Shown piece by piece: positions 22,436 to 29,507 of a stretch of 34,462 bases of DNA (within the stretch, counting starts at the first letter, position 1; each line of letters begins with the position of its first letter). Under the pieces are notes generated by a model, which was given only the letters and a program-made list of their open reading frames with translations, was not told where the DNA came from and did no database searches. The DNA is from Micromonospora sp. CPCC 205371 (lineage in GTDB: Bacteria > Actinomycetota > Actinomycetes > Mycobacteriales > Micromonosporaceae). Made by a program: the position numbers and the translations under genes. Where the stretch lies: NCBI RefSeq assembly GCF_026130045.1, contig NZ_JAIBNX010000001.1, forward strand, positions 245,424 to 279,885, in the 5' to 3' direction.

Positions 22436-22590
22436 CCTTCTCCCTGAACCGCCTGCCGGGTTAGCTGACGGGTTCGGGCGGGAAGAACGCCCTACCGCAG
22501 GACTGCGGATTCACCCCGAGGTGCGGTTGGGTCCCCGGCTCGGAGACGACCGATTCGGCGGATCGAACCGTGGTCTTCCTGGGTGGAAGG
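22436..22590 (-). promoter_or_regulatory. c-di-AMP riboswitch (ydaO-yuaA class)
   Basis: On the minus strand the leader holds the ydaO core in order: GGGGACCCAA, GGGGTGAATCC, GGTAGGGC, GCCCGAACCCGTCAGCTAACC, then GGCG and GAGAAGGAG. CCTTC (22590-22586) can pair with GAAGG (22440-22436) as the closing P1 stem. This class binds c-di-AMP and, in actinobacteria, commonly precedes cell-wall hydrolase genes. Just downstream, GGAGT-ACGG-ACTCC (22436-22423) could mask the ribosome site, so a translational output is possible. Binding usually turns expression off. Confidence 0.92.
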
Positions 22591-22708
22591 CCAGCCTCCG
22601 GCTCGACGATCCCCAAGGGTAGGAGCGGCGTGTCGGCGTGCGCAAGCGGTACGGCGTGTTTCTTCGGTGCGTATACGACTCCGTAGCGGAACGTGTATCG
22701 AAACGACG

Positions 22709-23410
22709 TCAGTCAATGACTAGAAATACGTCGTCGAGCAGCCCGGCGTACTGATCGTTGTTAGGTGACAAGTTTTTCCCGCCGATTCGGAGTGGTTCGG
22801 AATTCACAATGGACACATCGGCCGGTACTGGTACACGGCCGCGCGGGGCACCATCGACCGAAATGGACAGATTGGCGCTGGTACGCGCGCAGGCGAGTGC
22901 GTGCCAGCGCCCGTCTGCCACCGTCACCGGGGCGATCACCCGGTAGATCTTGGTCTTGCTGGCCACGACGCAGCTCGGCTGGCCGGCAGCGCCGTCGACC
23001 TGGAGCTTGAGCTGCGTTACGCCTCCGGTCGAGTATCCCTTCTGCATCACGTTGGCTCCGTCACCGGTGTCGGCGGCGGTCATGAGCACCGACGCGCCGT
23101 ACCGCATCGAGCGGGTGCCCGGGTTGAACTCTTCCACTGGACCGCTCTCCAGGATGGCGCGCGGGCACTCCGGTTGGTCGCACCGCGGCGGGTACCGCGC
23201 AGCCCAGCCGCCGTCGCGTGGCGTGAACGCCATCGCGCCCCGCGCGTACAGCGGGTACCGGCCGCCGGTGTCGAGGACGGAGCCCGAGTACCAGCCGTCG
23301 AATGTGTAGCGGACGGAGAACGACGGTGGTCCGCTGTGTGCCGGCCGGGCCAGGCCGGCCAGCCCGATACTGGCCAGCGCCAGGAGCACTACGTGTAATT
23401 TGGGCGACAT
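22709..23410 (-). CDS. Secreted LamG-like (concanavalin-fold) protein
   Basis: A 233-aa protein with a signal peptide (MSPKLHVVLLALASIGLAGLARPAHS). The mature part has the LamG/laminin-G-like jelly-roll pattern: FSVRYTFDGWYSGSVLDTGG, NVMQKGYSTGGVTQLKLQVDG, VADGRWHALACARTSANLSISVDGAPRG, LRIGGKNL and YAGLLDDVFLV. Such domains bind carbohydrates or proteins; no catalytic residues are evident. ATG 23410 is chosen since it begins the signal peptide. It is divergent from the amidase gene, with 146 bp between their starts. A wall-binding role is suggested by its neighbours only. Confidence 0.85.
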   Translation of the reverse strand: MSPKLHVVLLALASIGLAGLARPAHSGPPSFSVRYTFDGWYSGSVLDTGGRYPLYARGAMAFTPRDGGWAARYPPRCDQPECPRAILESGPVEEFNPGTRSMRYGASVLMTAADTGDGANVMQKGYSTGGVTQLKLQVDGAAGQPSCVVASKTKIYRVIAPVTVADGRWHALACARTSANLSISVDGAPRGRVPVPADVSIVNSEPLRIGGKNLSPNNDQYAGLLDDVFLVID

Positions 23411-23556
23411 CGCTCGATTGTGGAGATTTGCGGGTGCTCGCGGCAATCCCACTCGCGGTGAAGATTTTCTACATCTGAGCTACACATCGCGGAATCTATT
23501 GACGTCAACGGGCCGGCCGGGCCAGGGTGAGCGCAGAGCCATCGATAGGAGGTTCG

Positions 23557-25521
23557 ATGCACCGTCTAGCAACGCGGATCGTCGTCAGTGCCGCCGTGGT
23601 CGGCGCCGCGACGCTGGTGGCGACCGGCCAGTCACCCGCCACGGCGGCACCGGAGAGCACCCGGCAAGAGCAGTACGCCGCCGCCGCGGCCGAGTACGGC
23701 GTACCGGAGGCCGTCCTGCTCGGCGTCTCCTACCTGGAGTCGCGGTGGGACACCAACGCGGGCACGCCGAGCACCAGCGGCGGCTTCGGCCCGATGCACC
23801 TGACCGACGCCGCCTACATGTCGTCGCTGCCGGGCAACCACCACGACGGGGACGAGGAAGATCCGCGCGGCGACGATGCGCGGCCGCTGAAGGAGGTCGG
23901 CGCTAGCAATCCCACGCCGCCGGCGACCGAGGCGCTCCAGAGCCTCGACCGGGCCGCCGAGCTCACCGGCGCCGCCGAGGAGACCCTGCGGGCCGACCCG
24001 AACACGAATATCAGAGGTGGCGCGGCACTCCTGTCCGCGTACCAAAAAGCAATAGCTGGACCGACGGGTAGCGCGAGTGACCCGGCGGCCTGGTACGGCG
24101 CGGTGGCCAGGTATAGCGGCGCGGACAGCGCCGATGCCGCGGCGGCCTTCGCCGACGAGGTCTACGCGACGATCCGCGACGGCGCGACCAGGGTGACCGA
24201 CGACGGGCACCGCCTCACGCTCGCCGGCCGCGACATCACCCCGGCCCGCGGCTGGCTGGACCGGCTCCACCTGCGCAAGCTGGCCCGACCCGACGGCCTG
24301 GAGTGCCCGGTCGACATCTCCTGCGAATGGATTCCGGCGCCGTACGAGCAGTGGGTCGACGCCAACGGCAACCCCGACTACGGCAACCACGACAAGGGCA
24401 ACCGGCCCCAGCAGCAGAAGATCGAGTACATCGTCATCCACGACACCGAGGGGTACTTCCAGCCGTCGGTCAACCTGGTGCTGGATCCGAAGTACGTGAG
24501 CTGGCACTACACGCTGCGGTCGGTCGACGGGCACATCGCGCAGCACTTGAAGGCGAAGGACGTCGGCTGGCACGCGGGCAACTGGTTCGTCAACGCGAAG
24601 GCGATCGGGCTGGAGCACGAGGGCTTCGCGGCGCAGGGCACCTGGTACACCGAGGCGATGTACCGCACGTCGGCCAAGCTCGTGCGGCACCTGGCGACGC
24701 GGCTCGGCATCCCGCTCGACCGCAATCACATCATCGGCCACGACAACGTGCCGGGCACGCTTCCTTCGACGGTGCGCGGCATGCACTGGGACCCGGGACC
24801 GTACTGGGACTGGTCGCACTACTTCGACCTGCTCAAGGCGCCGTTCCGGCAGTTCGGGACGCCGCGGACCGGCCTGGTGACGATCGACCCGGACTTCGCG
24901 ACCAACAAACCGGCGTTCACCGGATGCTCCGGCGGGGCAAGCAACCCATGTCCGGCTCGCGGCTCCTCGGCGGTCATCCTGCGCACCGCGCCGGACCCGG
25001 CCGCGCCGCTGCTCAAGGACATCGGGCTGCGCCCGAACGGCGCCGACACGACGATGCAGGTGTCGGATCACGGGTCGCGGGTGTCGGCGGGGCAGACGTA
25101 CGCGGTCGCGGGCCGGCAGGGCGACTGGACGGCGGTCTGGTACCTGGGCCAGAAGGGCTGGTTCTACAACCCGCCTTCGGCTCCCGCGGCGAAGTGGTCG
25201 ACCGGCCTGGTCGTGACGCCAAAGCCGGGTAAGGCGACCATCCCCGTCTACGGTCGGGCGTACCCGGAGCAGGCGGCGTACCCCGAAGGCGTGCCGTACC
25301 AGGCCATCACGCCGTTGCAGTACACGTTCGCGGCCGGGCAGCGGTACGCCGTGGGCAACGTGCTGCCGAGCGAGTACTACCGGGCGGTCACGTTCGACGG
25401 CTCGTCACCGGGTGACTGGACGGTGATCCGGGGCGAGACGAAGTACGTGCAGATCCAGTTCGGACACCGGATCATGTTCGTGAACCTGGCGGACGTGCAC
25501 GTCCTGCCGTCGTTCCTCTGA
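23557..25521 (+). CDS. Secreted N-acetylmuramoyl-L-alanine amidase with lysozyme-fold N-terminus
   Basis: A 654-aa exported protein. After the signal peptide (1 to ~31) residues 36-210 look like a lytic transglycosylase/lysozyme-like domain: LLGVSYLESRWDTN with probable catalytic E61, and GGFGPMHL. Residues ~285-420 form an Amidase_2 (zinc amidase) domain: YIVIHDTEGYF (H295), IGLEHEG, IIGHDNVPG (H395), MHWDPGPYWDW (D412). The C-terminal ~220 residues hold two SH3-like stretches (ILRTAPDPAAP..., IPVYGRAYPEQAAY...) that may bind the wall. AGGAGG precedes ATG 23557 by 6-7 nt. The combination could cut both glycan and stem peptide. Confidence 0.92.
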   Translation: MHRLATRIVVSAAVVGAATLVATGQSPATAAPESTRQEQYAAAAAEYGVPEAVLLGVSYLESRWDTNAGTPSTSGGFGPMHLTDAAYMSSLPGNHHDGDEEDPRGDDARPLKEVGASNPTPPATEALQSLDRAAELTGAAEETLRADPNTNIRGGAALLSAYQKAIAGPTGSASDPAAWYGAVARYSGADSADAAAAFADEVYATIRDGATRVTDDGHRLTLAGRDITPARGWLDRLHLRKLARPDGLECPVDISCEWIPAPYEQWVDANGNPDYGNHDKGNRPQQQKIEYIVIHDTEGYFQPSVNLVLDPKYVSWHYTLRSVDGHIAQHLKAKDVGWHAGNWFVNAKAIGLEHEGFAAQGTWYTEAMYRTSAKLVRHLATRLGIPLDRNHIIGHDNVPGTLPSTVRGMHWDPGPYWDWSHYFDLLKAPFRQFGTPRTGLVTIDPDFATNKPAFTGCSGGASNPCPARGSSAVILRTAPDPAAPLLKDIGLRPNGADTTMQVSDHGSRVSAGQTYAVAGRQGDWTAVWYLGQKGWFYNPPSAPAAKWSTGLVVTPKPGKATIPVYGRAYPEQAAYPEGVPYQAITPLQYTFAAGQRYAVGNVLPSEYYRAVTFDGSSPGDWTVIRGETKYVQIQFGHRIMFVNLADVHVLPSFL

Positions 25522-25527
25522 TTGTGA

Positions 25528-25553
25528 GTGGTGGGGCCTCGCGGCCCCACCAC
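25528..25553. terminator. Bidirectional hairpin between amidase and second NlpC gene
   Basis: GTGGTGGGGCC (25528-25538) pairs perfectly with GGCCCCACCAC (25543-25553) around TCGC. The amidase gene ends at 25521 and the minus-strand NlpC gene ends at 25558, so the hairpin serves both. Confidence 0.88.
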
Positions 25554-25557
25554 AACC

Positions 25558-26517
25558 TCAGCTAGGGCGGCGGAAGCCCACGATGGGCATCGTGTCGATT
25601 TTCGCCATCTGTACGGGCTTGCCGGCGCGCGGCGCGTGGACCATGAGGCCCTTGCCGACGTACATGCCGACGTGGTGCAGGTCGCTGTAGAAAAAGACGA
25701 GGTCGCCGGGGCGTGCGTTGGCGCGGCTCACCACCGCACCCTCTTTCCACTGGGTGGCGGCGTGGTGCGACAGGCCGACCCCGGCCTTGCCCCACGCGAA
25801 CTGGGTCAGCCCCGAGCAGTCGAACGATCCCGGCCCGTCGGCGCCCCAGACGTACGGCTTTCCAATCTGCGCGCACGCCGTCTTGACCGCCGTGCCGGCC
25901 GCACCACCGATGTACTCGGCTGGGCAAGGCCCGATCCGTAGCGCACCGCCGGACGTCGAGGACCCGTACGCCGTCTCGCGCAGCTTCTGGAGCCGGTCGA
26001 TCTCGCCGTCGATCTTCTTCTTGCGGGCGGCCAGCTCGGTGTCCTGCTGCTTCTGCTGCTCGATGAGCGAGTCGAGCTTCTCCTTCTCCGACGTGTACTT
26101 GTCGCGCGCCTCCATCACGTCGGAGACCTGGGCGTGCTCCTGAGCGGCCAGCCGGTCGAGGATCGTGAGCTGGTCGACGAACGTGGTCGTCGAGCCGCTG
26201 GTCAGCAGCGCGTTCAGGTCGGAGCCCGGGCCGGTCATGTAGTACCGGGCGGCGATCGAGCCGATCCGCGTCATCGCCAGGTCGGCCTGGAGCGACAGCG
26301 GCTGGATCTTCTTCTCCAACTCGGCGGCCTTCTTCTGGTTGGCCTTGAGCTGGTTGTGCACCTTGTTGTACTGCTCGATGACGGGTTCGAGCTGCTCCCA
26401 CTGTGTGTCGATCTGCTTTTCGATCTCATCGACGGAGGGTGCGGCGTGCACCGCGGTGGCCGGCAACAGTCCGGCGAACACCGCGGTGGCCAGCAGTACA
26501 AGGCCGCGCAGAGACAA
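25558..26517 (-). CDS. Secreted NlpC/P60 peptidoglycan endopeptidase, second paralog
   Basis: A 319-aa paralog of the protein at 21451-22422, sharing EIEKQID..W.QLEPVIE, AARKK.IDGEID.L, FDCSGLT and DLVF.YSDLHHVGMYVG. The catalytic Cys is C234. TTG 26517 is chosen as start because AAGGAG lies 8 nt upstream and it gives a proper signal peptide (SLRGLVLLATAVFAGLLPATAVHA); the longer frame adds a Pro/Arg-rich piece without a ribosome site. Unlike the first paralog, its short leader shows no ydaO riboswitch. It follows the CNNM gene by 108 nt. Confidence 0.93.
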   Translation of the reverse strand: MSLRGLVLLATAVFAGLLPATAVHAAPSVDEIEKQIDTQWEQLEPVIEQYNKVHNQLKANQKKAAELEKKIQPLSLQADLAMTRIGSIAARYYMTGPGSDLNALLTSGSTTTFVDQLTILDRLAAQEHAQVSDVMEARDKYTSEKEKLDSLIEQQKQQDTELAARKKKIDGEIDRLQKLRETAYGSSTSGGALRIGPCPAEYIGGAAGTAVKTACAQIGKPYVWGADGPGSFDCSGLTQFAWGKAGVGLSHHAATQWKEGAVVSRANARPGDLVFFYSDLHHVGMYVGKGLMVHAPRAGKPVQMAKIDTMPIVGFRRPS

Positions 26518-26625
26518 AGGTCCGGCTCCTTGGAGGTGTGGCCGAGGGAGCCTCCGGAGGGGGGAAGGGAGGCGAGCGGGTCCACATCGGCCGTTGGCCA
26601 CCTTATGGAAGATCAGCGACAGAAA

Positions 26626-27630
26626 TCAAGCGCCGACGACAGCGGTCAAGACATCGTCGAGCGTCACGACACCGAGCGGGGTGCGACCGTCACTCACGAG
26701 CGCGATGTGTCGGCGTTCCCGGCGCATCGCCAGGAGGAGCTCGGCGAGCGTGCGATCCGGCGGCACCAGCGGCAGCGGACGGATGATCTCCGGTGGTACG
26801 GGTGCGATCCGGTGGACGCCCTCGTACCCGAGAACGTCCTTGACGTGCACGAAGCCCAGTACCCGGCGGGTGGCGCGCTGTACGACGGGGAAGCGCGACC
26901 GCCCGGTGCGGGTGGCGAGCACCTCCAGCGACGCCGGCGACACGTCGTCGGCAACGGTGGTGACCGTGGACCACGGCCGCATCGCGTCGGCGGCCGTGCG
27001 CTCGTTCAGCGCCAGCGCACCGGTGATGCGGGCGTGCTCCTCCGCGTCGAGCAAACCCTCGGTGCGCGCCTGCGAGACCAGCCCGGCCAGCTCTTCGGCG
27101 GTGAACACCGTCTTCACCGCGTCGGTCGCCTCGACCCGCCAGATCCGCAGCACCATCCCGGAGGCCCAGCGCATGGCCACCAGCAACGGCTTGGTCGCAA
27201 GGCAGAACGCCAGCATCGCCGGGCCGAGCCACAGCGCGGACACCTCAGGACCCGCGAGCGTGATGTTCTTCGGCACCATCTCGCCGATGACCGTGTGCAG
27301 GAACACCACCACGCCAAGCGCCAGCACGAACGCCACCGGATGCAACGCGCGGTCGGGGATGCCGAGCGCGTGGAAGGGGCCTTCCAGGAAGTGCGCGAGC
27401 GCGGGCTCGGAGATCGCGCCGAGCAGCAGCGCGCACACCGTGATCCCCAGCTGGGCGCCGGCGATCATCAGCGGGATCTGGTTCATCGCCGACAGCGCCC
27501 AGCGCGCCCGCTGCGACGTCTCCGCGAGCGGTTCGATGACGGTGCGCCGGGACGCGATCAGGGCGAACTCGCTGCCGACGAAGAACGCGTTGCCCAGCAG
27601 CAGGAGGACCGTGACGACCAAGCTACTCAT
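26626..27630 (-). CDS. CNNM/CorC family membrane protein, short form
   Basis: A 334-aa protein with a DUF21 (CNNM) membrane domain in residues 1 to ~180 (LVVTVLLLLGNAFFVGSEFALIASRR, IAGAQLGITVCALLLGAISEPAL, ALGVVVFLHTVIGEMVPKNITLA), then a pair of CBS domains (AADAMRPWSTVTTV..., RTPLGVVTLDDVLTAVVG). The C-terminal CorC_HlyC domain is absent. The family is linked to Mg2+ or other divalent cation export. It overlaps the larger paralog upstream by 8 nt, so the two are coupled and may form a heteromer. Confidence 0.93.
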   Translation of the reverse strand: MSSLVVTVLLLLGNAFFVGSEFALIASRRTVIEPLAETSQRARWALSAMNQIPLMIAGAQLGITVCALLLGAISEPALAHFLEGPFHALGIPDRALHPVAFVLALGVVVFLHTVIGEMVPKNITLAGPEVSALWLGPAMLAFCLATKPLLVAMRWASGMVLRIWRVEATDAVKTVFTAEELAGLVSQARTEGLLDAEEHARITGALALNERTAADAMRPWSTVTTVADDVSPASLEVLATRTGRSRFPVVQRATRRVLGFVHVKDVLGYEGVHRIAPVPPEIIRPLPLVPPDRTLAELLLAMRRERRHIALVSDGRTPLGVVTLDDVLTAVVGA

Positions 27631-28903
27631 CGGCGGCCACCACCCGGACCTGCTCGATGCGGTGCCGGTCCATCTCGACGACCGTGAACTCCCAGCCGTT
27701 CTCCTTGACGGTCTCGCCCACGACCGGGATGTGGCCGAGGCGCGCCATCAGGAAGCCGGCCAGCGTCTCGTACGGGCCCTCGGGAATCCGGAAGCCGGTC
27801 TGCTCCTGCAACTCGTCCTCGCGCAGGACGCCGCCGACCAGGAAGCTCTGCTGGCCACCGGGCGCGGTCAGCTCCACCGGGCCGGTGTCTTCGACGAAGT
27901 CCGGGTCGAACTCGTCGGCGATCTCGCCGACCAGCTCCTCCACAAGGTCTTCCAGGGTCACGACGCCGTCGGTGCCGCCGTACTCGTCGACCACGATCGC
28001 CAGGTCGGCGTCCGCCGCGCGCAGGGCCGCGAGCACGCTGTCGAGGTCGAGGCTCTCCGGCACGTAGACCGGCTCGCGCGCCACCGCGGCCACCGTCGTG
28101 GTCGACCTTCTGATCGGGGGTACGCCCAGCGCGTCCGGCACCCCGGCAACGCCGGTGACCAGGTCGAGCGTGTCCTCGTACACGGGGAAGCGGGTGTGGC
28201 CGGTCTCCTGGGCAGCCGCGATCAGCTCGGCAACCATGGCGTCCGCCTTCAGCGCGACCACGTCGACGCGGGGCGTCATCGCCTCGGCTGCCCGCTTCTC
28301 ACCGAACCGGATCGTGCGCCGCAGCAGCATCGCCGTGTCGGCGGGCAGCGCGCCGGCTCGCGCCGAGATCGCGGCGAGCAGACCCAGTTCCTCCGGCGAC
28401 CGGGCGCTCGCCAGCTCCTCCTGGGGCTCGACGCCGAGGCGGCGAACCAGCCAGTTCGCCGAGCCGTTCAGCGCGTGGATCAGCCAGCCGAACATTATGG
28501 AGAACGTGCGCATGGGTGCCGCGGTGGACAGCGCCACCGGCATCGGGCGGGCGAGAGCGGCGTTCTTGGGCACCAACTCGCCGAAGAGCATCGACAGGAG
28601 CGTGGCGAGGACAAGCGCCAAGACGGGCGTGACATTGTCGGTGGCGTCGCCGGCCAGCGGGCGGATCACCGGGCCGAACAGCTTCGCCAGGGCCGGCTCC
28701 GCGAGGTACCCAGTGAGCAGCGCGGTGATCGTGATGCCGAGCTGCGCGCCAGAGAGCTGGAACGACAGCTCGCGCAGAGCCTTGCGGACGGCGCGGGCCT
28801 GCCGGTCACCCCCGTCCGCGCGCTTGTCGATCTCGGCCCGGTCGACGGTGACCAGCGCGAACTCGGCCGCGACGAAGAACGCGTTGCCGGCGGTGAGTGC
28901 CAC
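27623..28903 (-). CDS. CNNM/CorC family membrane protein, long form
   Basis: 426 aa from the GTG at 28903: DUF21 domain (NAFFVAAEFALVTVDRAEID, SGAQLGITITALLTGYLAEPAL, LFGELVPKNAALA), CBS pair (AAEAMTPRVDVVAL..., LAIVVDEYGGTDGVVTLEDLVEE) and CorC_HlyC domain (to the end). A divalent-cation transport role is likely. The start is uncertain: family members usually begin about 15 residues earlier, and in-frame codons up to 28948 encode the missing hydrophobic stretch (DGLLLTTLLPLVGFV) behind GAGGTGA, but the only codon at ideal spacing is ATC (28948). Either ATC is used, or the frame was shifted near the start. Confidence 0.88.
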   Translation of the reverse strand: MALTAGNAFFVAAEFALVTVDRAEIDKRADGGDRQARAVRKALRELSFQLSGAQLGITITALLTGYLAEPALAKLFGPVIRPLAGDATDNVTPVLALVLATLLSMLFGELVPKNAALARPMPVALSTAAPMRTFSIMFGWLIHALNGSANWLVRRLGVEPQEELASARSPEELGLLAAISARAGALPADTAMLLRRTIRFGEKRAAEAMTPRVDVVALKADAMVAELIAAAQETGHTRFPVYEDTLDLVTGVAGVPDALGVPPIRRSTTTVAAVAREPVYVPESLDLDSVLAALRAADADLAIVVDEYGGTDGVVTLEDLVEELVGEIADEFDPDFVEDTGPVELTAPGGQQSFLVGGVLREDELQEQTGFRIPEGPYETLAGFLMARLGHIPVVGETVKENGWEFTVVEMDRHRIEQVRVVAADE

Positions 28904-28967
28904 GAAGCCGACCAGCGGCAGGAGCGTCGTCAGTAAAAGGCCGTCGATGATCGATTCACCTCGGCGG

Positions 28968-29501
28968 TCATTGTCCCACGCGACCCGCCTTGACCAGCCG
29001 CAGCATCACCACCGCGAAGGCGACGCCGAGCAGCGCGCCGATCGCGTTGTTGGCCCAGTCGCGCGCGGCGCAGTCGCGGCCCAGATCCAGCAGCGACTGT
29101 GTGACCTCGATGGCTACCGGGAGCAGGACTCCCACGAGGGCGACCAGCCCGGCGCGGCGGCTGGCGAGGGTGGCGAAGAACGTGAACGGCATGAACATCA
29201 GCACGTTGCCGACGCGTTCGCCGCGGTCGTTGGTGGCGACCAGGGCGCGTGCGAAGTCGTCGAGGTCGGCCAGGGCTCGGCCGCACGCGGCGAGGCTCTG
29301 TGATTCGGCCGCGTTGGGGGGCGGTGGGAGGGTGAGCGTCGCGATCGCCGCCAGGCCGAGCAGGGCGCCGAGGGTGGGCAGCGCATGCCAGCCCAGCTTT
29401 CGGGAGAGCGGCCGGAACAGCGCCACCGAGGCGGTCGCAAGGAAGAACAGCGTCAAAGCGGGCCATGGCTCGGCGAGGAACGCCTTGGCCCAGCCGATCA
29501 C
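28968..29501 (-). CDS. VanZ family membrane protein
   Basis: A 177-aa protein with four predicted helices. The VanZ signature is in GNVLMFMPFTFFATL and IEVTQSLLDLGRDCAARDWANNAIGALLG, including the conserved Glu-Thr-Gln and Asp-Trp-Asn residues. VanZ gives low-level teicoplanin resistance in enterococci; most family members, like this one without van genes, are uncharacterised. GTG 29501 is 6 nt after the stop of the EtfD-like gene, and its own stop overlaps an ATG (ATGA) leading into the CNNM region, so it is mid-operon. Confidence 0.9.
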   Translation of the reverse strand: MIGWAKAFLAEPWPALTLFFLATASVALFRPLSRKLGWHALPTLGALLGLAAIATLTLPPPPNAAESQSLAACGRALADLDDFARALVATNDRGERVGNVLMFMPFTFFATLASRRAGLVALVGVLLPVAIEVTQSLLDLGRDCAARDWANNAIGALLGVAFAVVMLRLVKAGRVGQ

Positions 29502-29507
29502 CGGCGG

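Noticed and set aside
26339-28936. Very long plus-strand frame opposite the two CNNM genes
   Set aside because: Composition is Ser/Thr/Arg-rich with no domain; both CNNM proteins on the minus strand are unmistakable.
28968-29501. Glycopeptide resistance cluster based on VanZ
   Set aside because: No vanH, vanA/B, vanX or vanRS genes are nearby; lone VanZ proteins are widespread.
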